Origin: Kiritimatiellia bacterium
Lineage (GTDB): Bacteria > Verrucomicrobiota > Kiritimatiellia > JAFGHX01
Direction: 5' to 3'
DNA length: 64,000 bases
Assembly: GCA_016929905.1 (NCBI GenBank)
Contig: JAFGHX010000465.1
Coordinates: 1-64,000 of the forward strand
The notes beneath the pieces are model-generated. The model was given only the letters and a program-made list of their open reading frames with translations, ran no database searches and had not been told where the DNA came from. The translations under genes and the position numbers were made by a program. Within the stretch, counting starts at the first letter, position 1. Every line of letters begins with the position of its first letter. Shown in pieces: positions 1-9,090 of this stretch.

Positions 1-35
1 CACGCGATAATGGTGGACGATGGGGCGATCTGCAC

Positions 36-70
36 TCGTCAACCGTTCTCGTCGCCGTTATCGTACACCG
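36..70. repeat. TCGTC-type intergenic repeat, copy 1
   Basis: Contains TCAACCGTTCTCGTCGCCG followed by TTATCGT. The same words recur, often in inverted orientation, at about 3945-4058, 15246-15336 and 16560-16592, always outside genes. It lies just beyond the 3' end of the beta-helix gene. The rest of positions 1-114 shows nothing recognisable. Confidence 0.55.
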
Positions 71-114
71 ATCCCCGCTGTTCGCACTTTTCACAAGACT
101 CTTGACAGTACCTG

Positions 115-2835
115 TCACTGAACCAACTCAATAAACCCCGCATGGCCGACATCCCATGACGGGCCGACGCGGCACCACATGACCCATTGCTTTGTGGCCG
201 TCTTGAGGACCGTCAGATTGAAGGCGAACGTGCGATGCTTGGCCGGGTCGATCCCGAGCGAATCCCACGGAATCCGCCATTCGGCGTTCCAGTGCGTGGC
301 GTCCGCGACACGCGCGGCGTATTGCACGCCGTTCGCGGCGCGTTGTACGGTGGCCGGCAGCGCGCCGGCCTCGTCGCTGCTCTCGAAATGGCCGGATGGG
401 TACCCGCGCAGGACGAGGATCGGCGCGTGCTTGCTCTGCGCCGTGTTGCGAATCGCGACTTCGACTGCGTCGTTGCCGCCCCACTTGTCGCCCATCCGGA
501 TCGGGGCTTTGTCCGAGACTTCGTTTTCGACGGCGACATAGAGCGCCAGCTCGTCGTAGCGGAACCAGGCCTGGCTCTTGGGTTCGCCTCCCGCCTCGCC
601 AGGCGCCCAGAGGGGCATGGCATTGCACTCGAACGCCGGGTACCATTCGCCGCTGGTCACCTCGCCGTCCACCCTGATGGAGCGATGCGCACGGAGCACC
701 TTGTAGACGTCTGCCTCCCGCTTCTTCGTTTCGCTCGGCAGCGGGAGAATCGGGTGTTCGACCGGCCAGGAGGCGCGGTTCGGCGATGGGTACAGCCCGA
801 TCTTCTCGAACGGGATACGCTTGAACCCCATGCGCCAGGCGGGCGAATCGCGTCTCAGCCGGAAGTCCATCTTCGCCGCATCCACGAACAGCGGGTCCTG
901 GTCCAGCAGGTTGTTTTCGAGCTGGAGATAGGGCTGCGCATGCTTCGAGATTTCCGACCATTTGCTGCCCCAGCAGATATTGTGGGTGATGATGTTCCCC
1001 TCGGGCAGCCAGGGGTTCTGCTGCTCGGGAAGCGGGACGAGCTTCGGATAGCGTTCGCTCCAAGGCGGTTTCTTGTAGGGCATCGCCATGAGCCGGTCCC
1101 AGAGCTCGTTCGGCTTGTCCGGCGGCAGCAACTTCCGGTTCCGGAACCCGCGGTCGTCAACATGCAGGGCCGGTTCGCACTCGACGAAGATGTTGTTCTG
1201 CACGATGTTGTCGCGCCCGCCGCCGATGAAGGCCGCGCGGGTCACCTTGTAGAACACGTTGCCGAAAACCGAGAACCCGCTCGCCTCGTCGTCCAGGTAG
1301 ACCCCGTTGCTGCCGTAGCGGCCGGGCCCCTCGATGTGATGGAAGAAGTTGTAGCGAATGACCGTGCCGCGCGCGGTCCAGTCGCGGCCGGAATAGAACG
1401 CGCCGCAATCCCCGGTCTGGTGGCAGACGTTGTGGACTTCGTTGAATTCGAACAGGTGCTCGTTGTCCTGGTACTGATAGACGGCGGAGTGCGGCGCATC
1501 GTGGATCAGGTTGTGGCGCGCCCGGCAGCCGACCCCCGTCATGTAGATCGCCGGCGCGCCCGCCAGCTGCCGGCGGGCGTACCGATAGATGTGGTTGTTC
1601 TCGGCGTAGTTGCCGCAGGGCTCGAGCGTCTTGCGGTTCCCGCCCTCGAGCCGTATCCCCATCTTGCCGGTCTCATACACGTCGCAGCCGATGACGCCGT
1701 GTTCTTCGCCGCCCCAGACGCGGATGCCGTGATTGCCCGTGTTCCGGATCGTGCAGCCGACGACGAGACCATGGTTCCCATAGCGGATCAGGACGGCCAT
1801 CCCGCGCGTGGCTTCCAGCGTCAGATGGTCGAGCACCACGTACTCCGTGTGCAGCATGTGTATGAGATCGGACAGGGTGGACACCAGCGCCTCGCCCGCC
1901 TCGAGCGGGGAGGGCGGCCAGAAATAGAGCAGGCCGGCCTGCCGGTCGACATAGTATTCGCCCGGCCTGTCCAGTTCCGGCAGCAGATTGAGCGCGTAGT
2001 AGCGTTGGCCCCGGCTGCAGCCCCGTTCCCGCGTCTCCTCGAGCGTCAGGGTCCGGTTCTGCGGATCGACCGTTTCCAGCCTCTTGTAGCTGGGCGCCCA
2101 ATCCGCGTTCCAGAAGCCGCACAGCCACACGTCCTGCTCAGGGATCCAGCGTTCGGGCCGCGTGCCGTCGTAATGCCAGGTGTCGGACCGTTTGCCGTTG
2201 GACGTCTCGCCGATGATGGCGTACCCGTCGTTGGGCCAGCGGGCCAGGGTCATCGGCTTCAAATTGAAGAACAACTCCACGGGCGCGACGCCGTGAGGCG
2301 GCCAACCGGTATTCGGCGTGTTGGTTCCGAGGACGGGCCCGAAGTCCGTGATGCCCTGCGCGCCGAGATCGAGTTGCAGGACGTGCCCTTTCGCCTCCGG
2401 CGCCAGCCGGGCCAGCACGGCCGGGTCCCTCACCGGGCCGAAGCCGGCCAAGCGTTTAGCGCCTACGAGCCGGACGGTTTCGTCTTGGTACCTGCGGTAG
2501 ACGACCGGCCCGCGTTCGGTGCCGGAGTCCTGTTTCTCGAGCACAAACGTCTGCGCGCGGAAATAGGTGCCGCCTCTGATCTCGACGGCCACCCCGCCGG
2601 CGGGGAACCGGTTCGCCTGCTTGGCCTTCCGGATCTCGTCCCGCGCGCGCTCCAGCGTGGCGAACGGGCCGTCGGTGTTGGCGGCGTTCGGGGCCGGGCG
2701 CGTGCCGGACCATGCGTCGTTGCCGTCGGTGGCGACGTAGAGCCGGGCGTTCGCGTATGCGGGGAGGGACAGCGCGCCGGTGCCTCCGAGCAGGGCGCAG
2801 AAGATAAAGACGGCCAGCTCCCGTTGGTGGGTCAT
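115..2835 (-). CDS. Secreted right-handed beta-helix protein with C-terminal CBM9-like domain
   Basis: Predicted secreted polysaccharide-active protein of 906 residues. A signal peptide (hydrophobic residues 8-24, cleavage near AYA at 26-28) is followed by an entry segment common in this family (ARLYVATDGNDAWSGT from residue 30, then ATLERARDEI). A right-handed parallel beta-helix with recurring N-rich turns occupies about 350-560. The last 190 or so residues, from about 715, resemble a family 9 carbohydrate-binding sandwich (VDGEVTSGEW, ALYVAVENE). No catalytic residues could be assigned, so lyase, hydrolase or binding protein all remain possible. The ATG is preceded by AAGGATGGAGG. A shortened paralogue lies just upstream at 3090-3764, and a candidate operator sits in the leader at 3041-3059. 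The opposite strand is also open over most of the gene, but that frame lacks domains and a signal peptide. Confidence 0.85.
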   Translation of the reverse strand: MTHQRELAVFIFCALLGGTGALSLPAYANARLYVATDGNDAWSGTRPAPNAANTDGPFATLERARDEIRKAKQANRFPAGGVAVEIRGGTYFRAQTFVLEKQDSGTERGPVVYRRYQDETVRLVGAKRLAGFGPVRDPAVLARLAPEAKGHVLQLDLGAQGITDFGPVLGTNTPNTGWPPHGVAPVELFFNLKPMTLARWPNDGYAIIGETSNGKRSDTWHYDGTRPERWIPEQDVWLCGFWNADWAPSYKRLETVDPQNRTLTLEETRERGCSRGQRYYALNLLPELDRPGEYYVDRQAGLLYFWPPSPLEAGEALVSTLSDLIHMLHTEYVVLDHLTLEATRGMAVLIRYGNHGLVVGCTIRNTGNHGIRVWGGEEHGVIGCDVYETGKMGIRLEGGNRKTLEPCGNYAENNHIYRYARRQLAGAPAIYMTGVGCRARHNLIHDAPHSAVYQYQDNEHLFEFNEVHNVCHQTGDCGAFYSGRDWTARGTVIRYNFFHHIEGPGRYGSNGVYLDDEASGFSVFGNVFYKVTRAAFIGGGRDNIVQNNIFVECEPALHVDDRGFRNRKLLPPDKPNELWDRLMAMPYKKPPWSERYPKLVPLPEQQNPWLPEGNIITHNICWGSKWSEISKHAQPYLQLENNLLDQDPLFVDAAKMDFRLRRDSPAWRMGFKRIPFEKIGLYPSPNRASWPVEHPILPLPSETKKREADVYKVLRAHRSIRVDGEVTSGEWYPAFECNAMPLWAPGEAGGEPKSQAWFRYDELALYVAVENEVSDKAPIRMGDKWGGNDAVEVAIRNTAQSKHAPILVLRGYPSGHFESSDEAGALPATVQRAANGVQYAARVADATHWNAEWRIPWDSLGIDPAKHRTFAFNLTVLKTATKQWVMWCRVGPSWDVGHAGFIELVQ

Positions 2836-3040
2836 GCCTCCATCCTTCTGTTCGTTAATGCGCTGTGAGTGCTCTATTGCCCTCTTGAGAGGGTCCCTCG
2901 TTGATTGGCCACGCAGAGGCTTGCGGCGCGATAGTGTGTCTGAACCTCGCAGGTGGCCGCGAGCAGGATGAGTTGCAGGACCACAATATCCTGATTTATC
3001 GTCCGAATGAATGGCGCATATCCTTACGAATAAGCGACGG

Positions 3041-3059
3041 ACATTACATTATATTACAG
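3041..3059. promoter_or_regulatory. Candidate GntR-type operator (site 1)
   Basis: ACATTACATTATATTACAG; 18 of 19 bases are identical to positions 3864-3882. It is imperfectly palindromic around TTACATTATATTACA, with half-sites like TGTAAT. It lies in the leader of the beta-helix gene (start 2835). Related TTACATT repeats precede the GntR-LacI gene at 16483. The binding role is inferred from conservation and position only. Confidence 0.5.
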
Positions 3060-3089
3060 CGCAAACGGGTTGGCGTCAAGGGGTTGGAA

Positions 3090-3764
3090 TTACTTGTTTT
3101 GCAGGCATAATTCGGCTCTAAATATAGTCCTCGGGAAACATAGAGACGCTGGGCTCGTACGCGAAGAACATGAAGACATGAATGGCGGTGTGATCGACAC
3201 GCCGACGTTTTCGATGCCGACATAGAGCGCGTGTTCGTCATGCCGGAACCAGGCCTGACTTTCGGGTTCGAGCGCCTTGCCGTTCGGGCTGTACCCGATG
3301 TGCATGGGGTTGCCCGAGAACGCCTCGTCCCATTCCAGGCTGCCGACGCGGCCGTCCTCTTCAATATGCCGCTGCGCCTCAAGGACCGCGTAGACCGGCA
3401 GTTGCGGCCAGCCGCTGCATGCGCGATAGACGACGGGCCCCCGCTCGGTTCCGGAATCCTCCTTCTCCAACTCAAGTGTCTGCTTCAGGAAATACGTGCC
3501 GCCTCTGATCTCTACGGCCACGCCGCCGGCCGGGAACCTGTTCGCCTGCTTCAGATCGCAGATTCCGTCCCGCGCCCGTTCCAGCGTGGCGAAGGGACTG
3601 TCGGTCTTGGCGGAATTCGGCTCCGAATGTGTGCCCGACCAATCATCGTTTCCGGTTGGAGCCACGTACAGACGCGCCTGCGCGTGTGTGGGGTGGGGAA
3701 GAGCCCAGAGCCAGAAGAACACCGTCAGAATCGCGAGAACGGCAGGTCGGCGTGCTTGGGCCAT
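3090..3764 (-). pseudogene. Internally deleted paralogue of the beta-helix/CBM9 protein
   Basis: This 224-residue frame keeps a good signal peptide (AILTVFFWLWALPHPTHA) and the same entry segment as the 906-residue protein downstream (ARLYVAPTGNDDWSGT). It then matches up to ERGPVVYR and jumps straight into the C-terminal CBM9-like domain (EEDGRVGSLEWDEAF, SQAWFRHDEHALYVG). About 570 residues, the whole beta-helix, are missing. The homology stops again after ALYVGIENV, and the final 30 or so residues look like out-of-frame noise. It is most simply a duplicate that suffered an in-frame internal deletion and then lost its 3' end. An in-frame ATG 20 codons upstream (3824) adds no signal-like sequence, so 3764 is preferred. 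A short exported CBM-only protein is possible but less likely given the broken domain end. Confidence 0.7.
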
Positions 3765-3863
3765 GGGGGTAGTCCTGTGTCCGTAGCCTGCAGTCGGAAG
3801 CATCAACCATCCAAATCCGCGCATGCTACCAGGAATCTGGGTCTGCAGGCCCTCTTGAATATG

Positions 3864-3882
3864 ACATTACATTATGTTACAG
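3864..3882. promoter_or_regulatory. Candidate GntR-type operator (site 2)
   Basis: ACATTACATTATGTTACAG, one mismatch from site 1 at 3041-3059. It lies between the divergent starts of the truncated beta-helix gene (3764, minus) and the rhamnose mutarotase fragment/UroD pair (4070 and 4198, plus), so it could control both directions. Confidence 0.5.
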
Positions 3883-3944
3883 TATGAGTGGTGATCCATC
3901 AAGGGGTGTGATCCACTTGCCGGACCCGAGACGATTGATCTGGA

Positions 3945-4058
3945 AATCGTCAACCGTAATCGTCGCCCGTAATCGTGAACCGAATCTCTGGCGCGACCGT
4001 GACCGTGGGGCGAAATCGGACGACGATTACGGACGACGATCACGGGCGACGATTCAGA
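3945..4058. repeat. TCGTC-type inverted repeat, copy 2
   Basis: The left half carries AATCGTCGCCCGTAATCGTG. The right half carries its approximate reverse complement (GACGATTACGG, then GACGATCACGGGCGACGATT). The transcript could fold into a long imperfect hairpin in the leader of the rhamnose mutarotase fragment. It shares words with the copies at 36-70, 15246-15336 and 16560-16592. Confidence 0.55.
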
Positions 4059-4069
4059 GTGAGGTGCAG

Positions 4070-4201
4070 ATGAAGCGTTACGGGATGGTCATAAGACTGA
4101 ACGGGGAGAATCTCGAGCAGTACAAGGCGTTGCATGCGGCCGTTTGGCCGGGTGTGTTGAAGATGATCGAGGCCTGCAACATTCGCAACTACTCGATATG
4201 A
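4070..4201 (+). pseudogene. rhaM: N-terminal fragment of L-rhamnose mutarotase
   Basis: Forty-three residues starting MKRYGMVIRLNGENLEQYKA and ending CNIRNYSI match the first 40% of the RhaM/YiiL family, which interconverts anomers of L-rhamnose and is normally about 105 residues. The His and Tyr of LHAAVWP and NYSI are present. The rest of the ferredoxin-like fold is missing because a TGA directly follows NYSI. The stop overlaps the ATG of the UroD-family gene (ATGA, 4198-4201). The ATG at 4070 follows GAGGTGCAG. The truncation at a conserved motif suggests a deletion that joined the mutarotase head to the UroD gene. Sequence upstream of 4070 in this frame is repeat-derived and not coding. 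Whether the stub is still translated, for example to couple translation of UroD, is unknown. Confidence 0.75.
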
Positions 4202-5250
4202 CTGAGATGAGCCATGTCGAGCGGTTCCGTGCCACGGTCGACCGGAAGCCGGTCGACAGGCCCTGCACATGGCTGGGCATTCCCGATCCCGGCGCGCACC
4301 GGCGGTTGTTCGAGCATTTCGGTGTGGCGAGTCTGCCGGAGCTGATCGAGGCGCTTGACGACGATATCGTTCCGATCGATCTGCCGTACCACTCGCCAAC
4401 CGCGGATGCGGTATACGCGGCATTCGATTTTGCCCAGAAAGGGCGCGTGCCGCGCGAGCATCGGACGCTGAATTCGCCGGGCTTCTTCGAAGATCGGACC
4501 GATCCGAACGATGCGGACCTGTTCGACTGGCCGGACCCGGCCAACTACATATCGCCGGACGAGTGCGAACGGCTGGTCGGCCGGGCGTCGGCGGAGCGGG
4601 TCCGGCTCGGCGTGATCTGGTCCGCGCATTTTCAGGATGCCTGCGCGGCGTTCGGGATGGAAAACGCGCTGATCACGCTGCACACGGCGCCGGAGATGTT
4701 TCGCGCCGTGATCGACAGGATCGTCGAGTTCTATCTGCAGGCCAACGCGATCTTCTATGCGGCGACGGAGGGGCAACTGCACGCCGTCCTGATCGGGAAC
4801 GATTTCGGGGGGCAGCAGGGCTTGTTGCTCTCGCCGGAGATGATACGGGAGTTCGCGCTGCCGGGTACGCGCCGGCTGGTTGAGCAGGCGAAAGGGCGCG
4901 GATTGACTGTCATCCACCACTCCTGCGGCTCGATTTGCGAGATCATCCCGGACCTCATCGAGATTGGGGTCGACGTGATCCATCCCATCCAGGCGCTGGC
5001 GAAGGGAATGGAGCCTTCCGTCCTGCGCCGGGATTTCGGGGATCGCGTGGCGTTCTGCGGCGGGGTGGATGCACAGAACTTGCTGGTGCGCGGCAGCCCG
5101 GAACAGGTGGAAGAGGCGGTGCGCGGACTGCGGCTGATCTTCCCGACCGGGCTGATCATCTCGCCGAGTCACGAAGCGATTCTGCCCGATACGCCGCCCC
5201 GCAACGTCGCGGCCCTGTTCAAGGCGGCGCGAGCCAAACCCGCGCTCTGA
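4198..5250 (+). CDS. Uroporphyrinogen decarboxylase (UroD)-family protein
   Basis: A cytoplasmic protein of 350 residues with the UroD TIM-barrel fold. The C-terminal half carries HHSCGSICEIIPDLIEIGVD and AFCGGVDAQNLL, typical of the UroD-like branch that includes corrinoid methyltransferases (HxCG-type metal-binding motif). True heme-pathway decarboxylases lack that motif. The actual substrate is unknown. In carbohydrate-rich genomes such genes often sit beside sugar catabolism genes, which fits the adjoining rhamnose mutarotase remnant. The start at 4198 overlaps the mutarotase stop; an alternative ATG lies at 4207. The 3' end overlaps the convergent esterase gene by 32 bases. Confidence 0.85.
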   Translation: MTEMSHVERFRATVDRKPVDRPCTWLGIPDPGAHRRLFEHFGVASLPELIEALDDDIVPIDLPYHSPTADAVYAAFDFAQKGRVPREHRTLNSPGFFEDRTDPNDADLFDWPDPANYISPDECERLVGRASAERVRLGVIWSAHFQDACAAFGMENALITLHTAPEMFRAVIDRIVEFYLQANAIFYAATEGQLHAVLIGNDFGGQQGLLLSPEMIREFALPGTRRLVEQAKGRGLTVIHHSCGSICEIIPDLIEIGVDVIHPIQALAKGMEPSVLRRDFGDRVAFCGGVDAQNLLVRGSPEQVEEAVRGLRLIFPTGLIISPSHEAILPDTPPRNVAALFKAARAKPAL

Positions 5251-8200
5251 AGCAGGCGGGCGCGCCCGTCGGGTGATGAGTGTACAGAAGCGGCGCGCCG
5301 GTGGCCACGACGTTTTCGTAACCGGGCACGGGCAACCAGAGCGTGTCGGGACCGAACCCGTTGCGCATTTCCAGCGCGTAACGGCGTTCGACGCCGTCAT
5401 AGCCGGGCCCGGCCGCCACACGGGTCTGGAGCACGACCTCGATTCGGCTGTTGTGCAGCCGTGTTTCGAGGACGAAGCCGGCATCGGCGTCGGTGGGGTC
5501 GGTGCCGGCGATGTACTCCGCCAGATTGCTGAGCCCGTCAGCGTCCGCGTCGGCGGCGTCGGACCGGTCGGCCGTGTTGGGCAGCGGGGCCAGCCAGGTG
5601 GTTTCCCAGGTGTCCGGCATCCCGTCATCGTCGGCATCCGGCTCGACTGGCGGCGGGAAGGTGGTCGTGCTCAGGGCCAGGTCGAAGACCAGATCGCTGC
5701 TCGTCTTGAGGTAGTTGAACACCTGGACGGCTACGACGTTCGTGTGCCGCAGGTCGGGAAGCTGGCCGCCGCTGAGCGCAAGCGACCACGCACGCGGTTC
5801 GATTGCGCCCAGCGGCGCGTCCCCGGCCGTGCAAGGCACTGCGGAGCCGGGCGTTCCGCTCATGTTGGGCCGGGCGATTTCGCTGCCGTTGATCCAGACG
5901 ATGAACCCGTCGTCGTAGACGGCGTCCAGCAGCAGCCGGCCGACCTGCTGCGGGTGCTCAAGCAGGAAAGTCTTCCGCAGGAACACGCTGGTGTAGCGGT
6001 CTTCCATGTCGTCCAGGTCCGTGGCGAACGGCCCTTCGGCGGGGTCGCGGCTGTAACCGATCGGCAGGCGGCCGGCGGGCCAGGCGCCGGCGTCGAAATC
6101 GAGCACGCGCCATGCCGTGGCGGGCGTTGACGCCTCGGCGGTTCCCGCGCGGAATCGCCAGTGGGCGCCGCGGCTGACGGGCACCTGCTCGCGCGGACCC
6201 CGCGCCGGCAGCAGGACCAGTTCCAGATCCATGACGAGGTCGCTCGAGTTGGCCGCCTGCTGGTGGATCTCGACGGCCAGGACGTTCTCGCCGGCAGCGA
6301 GCCGGTCGGCGTGCGCAGTCAGGTCGACCTGTTCAAAGGCGTCCGCGGCGTGGCTGTACGCCGCCGTCGTGTAAGCGACCGGTCCGGCGGGCATGGACCG
6401 CCGCGCGACTTCGGTTCCGTTCAGGTAGGCGACGAACCCGTCATCGTACCGCACGCGCAGGATGAGCGGTGTGCCGGCGGCAGGCGGTTCGGCGAGGAAG
6501 AAATGCCTGCGGAAATAGGCGGTCATGGGCTTGCGCGCCGGGTCGGCGCCGTAGGGGACGGCGGTCTCGACGGTGGCGTTGCCGTAGCCGAGCGGCCCTT
6601 TGCCTTCCGACCAGTGCGAGTCGGGGTAGGAGCCGCTGCGCCACGCGGTGCCCAGATCGGTGCCGGACGCCTCGTATTTCCATGCGGTGCGTCGTGCGAC
6701 GGCGAGCTGTGTGCCGGCCGGATCCGCGGCGCGGAGCCGCACGGCATTGAGGTAGAAGGTGGGATTGGAGCCGGCCGCGTCGCCCTCAACCGTGACGGCG
6801 AAACGGCCGTCGGCGCCGGGCTCGATATCCGAGAAGCGCGCCACGTACCCGTTGCGCGTGTTGTCGCCGTTGACGATCACGACCGACGGATCGTCGCCCC
6901 CGGCGAACGCGCTGCCCGCGGAGCTGGTGTTGCGGAACGTGTCCGCCCCGCCGATCGTGAAGCGGGTGCGCCGATCGGTGTAGCTCGATACGGCCCGATT
7001 CCCGAACAGCACGACGTCATAGGTCAGGCCCGCGTCGAGCGCGTCGAACGTCAGCGTCAGGCTGCGCGAGCCGTAGCTGATCAGGCCGCGGCAGTCGACG
7101 ATGCCGCCGAACACCGAATCGGCATCGGTGCCCGGTTCCGCGGGGGCGCCCTGGTCCGGAAAGGGCCCGGCGCCGCCGTCATTCAGGGCGAGTGTGGCGC
7201 GCAGGCATTCCCAACTCGAGACGTCGCGCAGCGCACCGGCCTGGGCTCGGGTCCAGGCGGTGAGGTCGGCACGGGTCTGGCCCGTGCTCCAGGCCAGGTC
7301 GTTGAAGGCTTCGAACCGGCGCAATTCGTAATAGACGCTGAGCAAAGGGGCGGCGCCGGGATTGGCGGCCGTAAAAGCGCCCGCCGTGCGCGCCCCCGTG
7401 CCCGATACGATGAACGCGAGGGCCTGCCCCGTCCGCCACTCGGGCCGGTCCACGACTTCCTGGATGAGCGCGGAGAGGTCGGGACTGGACTGAACGTCGC
7501 CCACTTGGCTCCACGGGCCGGGCCGCCAGCGCGCAAACGCGAGCGTTTGCCGGCGGGCGCTGATATCACCGGTGCCGGCCCGGAACGGCGCGGCATTGTC
7601 CGCCGCTTCCCCGCGGATCACCAGATCCGTCGGCTCCGAATCCGTTTCGTCGGTCCTGAATTCGAGCCACGCGCGCCGGATGACGGCGCCCGGCGGGATG
7701 TTCACGCCGGCGAACCGCACGCCCACGAGCTGGTCCGCGCCGTCGCGCACCAATTCCAGGTCGGAGCTGTCGAGGACAACCTCGCCGGTGTTGAGCCGTT
7801 CCTCCGCGTCGTCCTCGGCCGCGCGCACCCGCACGCGCTGATAGCCGGGCGCATCCCAGGTCATGGGCACCTGCGCGCCCGGAAAGGCCAGCGCGTCAAA
7901 CGCATTGTCGTGCCGTTCGCCGAAAAAGTACTGGTCGGCAAAGTCGAAGAGCGCGTCCCAATCGGTAGCGTTCTGCGCATGGCCGCCGCTCCGCGTGTGC
8001 CAGCCGACGCGGCCGGGCACGCGCATCCAGTCGTACACCACCTGCGCGGCGCGGTGGCACAGCTCCGTCCCGTACGGATTCGCCCAGTAGTCGCCCAGGC
8101 CGTAGGTGTTCACGTAGCCGCGCGGCGCGACAAGGCTCTTAAGCACGTGGGCGTCGAACGGCAGCTTGTTCTCCTTGCCGGCAAACCACTGGAACCGGGA

Positions 8201-9079
8201 TACCCACCAGTGCGGGAAGTCCGAGGTGATGTCCGCGATCGTCTCGGAATGGCGGCCTGTCTGAAAGTAGCGCAGGCTGCCCGTGCCGCCGCAGCCCGAG
8301 GCATTGGGCGCGGCCAGGGTGATGCGCTCGTCGTAGATGGCGGCGCACAGCGCCGCCTTGCCCCCGCGCGAATGGCCGGTGGCGGCGATCTTGCCGGTGT
8401 CGACGAATTCATAGCCCGCTAGCGCATCGAGCACGGGCTGATAGCCCCACGCCCAGGCGGCGATGGTGCCCCAGTCCTGTTCGGGATAGAGCGGGAAGAT
8501 GCCGCTGCCCCTGTTGTCCGGCGAATCCTTGGCCAGGTCGTCACGCCTGAACTTGCAGAAGATGTAGCCGCGCTGCACGGCCATCTTCGCGCCGACCGTC
8601 TCGTCGCCCTGGTCCCGGGCGGGCTCGATCAACTCCCAGTGGTTCTTGATGACGACCGGGAACGGGCCCGCCCCGTTCGGTTTGATCAACCCGACGCGCA
8701 GGGAGCACGATTTCCCGTTCCGGCTCATGGCGATGCGCAGGCGAATGTCTTCGGCCGTGTTGTCGAAAGCCGGTGCGCGCGACGTTTCGGTGATCGTCAG
8801 GTTGGCGGGTTTCGGCGGCATCCGCCCGTAGAGATAGTGCGCGAGCATGGCCTTCAGATAGGCGCGCTGCTCGGGCCACTCGTCGGGTGCCTTCACAAGC
8901 GTGCCGTCCGGCTTGCGGAAGGGGTTGGCCAAACCCTCCTGCACGGGCAGCTCGTCGGGAGGCGCAAAGGTGTAGGAGTCCGCGTCGGCCCGGGCCCCGT
9001 TGCCCAGCGCCGCCACGGCACAAGCCGCGAGTAGTATGAGTGGGCGCCTCATGACGTTTCGTTTGACGCCTTCCGTCAT
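5219..9079 (-). CDS. Secreted CE15-like (glucuronoyl esterase-type) hydrolase with multiple C-terminal domains
   Basis: A protein of about 1286 residues. The N-terminus has a signal peptide (RRPLILLAACAVAALG). Residues 40-390 match the CE15/alpha-beta hydrolase family: nucleophile elbow GHSRGGKAA (Ser237), PNASGCGGTGSLR, LVAPRGY and a C-terminal His in SGGHAQ (His367). The family cleaves ester links of glucuronic acid. Further on come a DNRLRE-like sandwich (about 405-590), a domain shared with the heparinase-like protein at 20047-24912, two repeated galactose-binding-like modules (YDDGFVAYLNGTEVARRSMP and YDDGFIVWINGSEIARPNMS), and thrombospondin type-3 calcium repeats (DADDDGMPDTWE, DADADGLSNLAEYIAG). 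An alternative start is Met10 (9052). Neither ATG has a strong ribosome-binding site. It overlaps the UroD gene tail to tail. Confidence 0.85.
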   Translation of the reverse strand: MTEGVKRNVMRRPLILLAACAVAALGNGARADADSYTFAPPDELPVQEGLANPFRKPDGTLVKAPDEWPEQRAYLKAMLAHYLYGRMPPKPANLTITETSRAPAFDNTAEDIRLRIAMSRNGKSCSLRVGLIKPNGAGPFPVVIKNHWELIEPARDQGDETVGAKMAVQRGYIFCKFRRDDLAKDSPDNRGSGIFPLYPEQDWGTIAAWAWGYQPVLDALAGYEFVDTGKIAATGHSRGGKAALCAAIYDERITLAAPNASGCGGTGSLRYFQTGRHSETIADITSDFPHWWVSRFQWFAGKENKLPFDAHVLKSLVAPRGYVNTYGLGDYWANPYGTELCHRAAQVVYDWMRVPGRVGWHTRSGGHAQNATDWDALFDFADQYFFGERHDNAFDALAFPGAQVPMTWDAPGYQRVRVRAAEDDAEERLNTGEVVLDSSDLELVRDGADQLVGVRFAGVNIPPGAVIRRAWLEFRTDETDSEPTDLVIRGEAADNAAPFRAGTGDISARRQTLAFARWRPGPWSQVGDVQSSPDLSALIQEVVDRPEWRTGQALAFIVSGTGARTAGAFTAANPGAAPLLSVYYELRRFEAFNDLAWSTGQTRADLTAWTRAQAGALRDVSSWECLRATLALNDGGAGPFPDQGAPAEPGTDADSVFGGIVDCRGLISYGSRSLTLTFDALDAGLTYDVVLFGNRAVSSYTDRRTRFTIGGADTFRNTSSAGSAFAGGDDPSVVIVNGDNTRNGYVARFSDIEPGADGRFAVTVEGDAAGSNPTFYLNAVRLRAADPAGTQLAVARRTAWKYEASGTDLGTAWRSGSYPDSHWSEGKGPLGYGNATVETAVPYGADPARKPMTAYFRRHFFLAEPPAAGTPLILRVRYDDGFVAYLNGTEVARRSMPAGPVAYTTAAYSHAADAFEQVDLTAHADRLAAGENVLAVEIHQQAANSSDLVMDLELVLLPARGPREQVPVSRGAHWRFRAGTAEASTPATAWRVLDFDAGAWPAGRLPIGYSRDPAEGPFATDLDDMEDRYTSVFLRKTFLLEHPQQVGRLLLDAVYDDGFIVWINGSEIARPNMSGTPGSAVPCTAGDAPLGAIEPRAWSLALSGGQLPDLRHTNVVAVQVFNYLKTSSDLVFDLALSTTTFPPPVEPDADDDGMPDTWETTWLAPLPNTADRSDAADADADGLSNLAEYIAGTDPTDADAGFVLETRLHNSRIEVVLQTRVAAGPGYDGVERRYALEMRNGFGPDTLWLPVPGYENVVATGAPLLYTHHPTGAPACFRARVWLAPP

Positions 9080-9090
9080 AATGTAGTGTC
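9078..9090. promoter_or_regulatory. Weak candidate operator (site 3)
   Basis: ATAATGTAGTGTC differs at one base from the reverse complement of the core of site 2 (GACATTACATTAT). It overlaps the upstream of two possible starts of the CE15-like gene; with the 9052 start it would lie about 26 bases upstream. The match is short and may be chance. Confidence 0.3.

Noticed and set aside
3884..4069. N-terminal extension of the rhamnose mutarotase frame
   Set aside because: It translates the TCGTC repeat and lies upstream of the family start; the ATG at 4070 has a ribosome-binding site.
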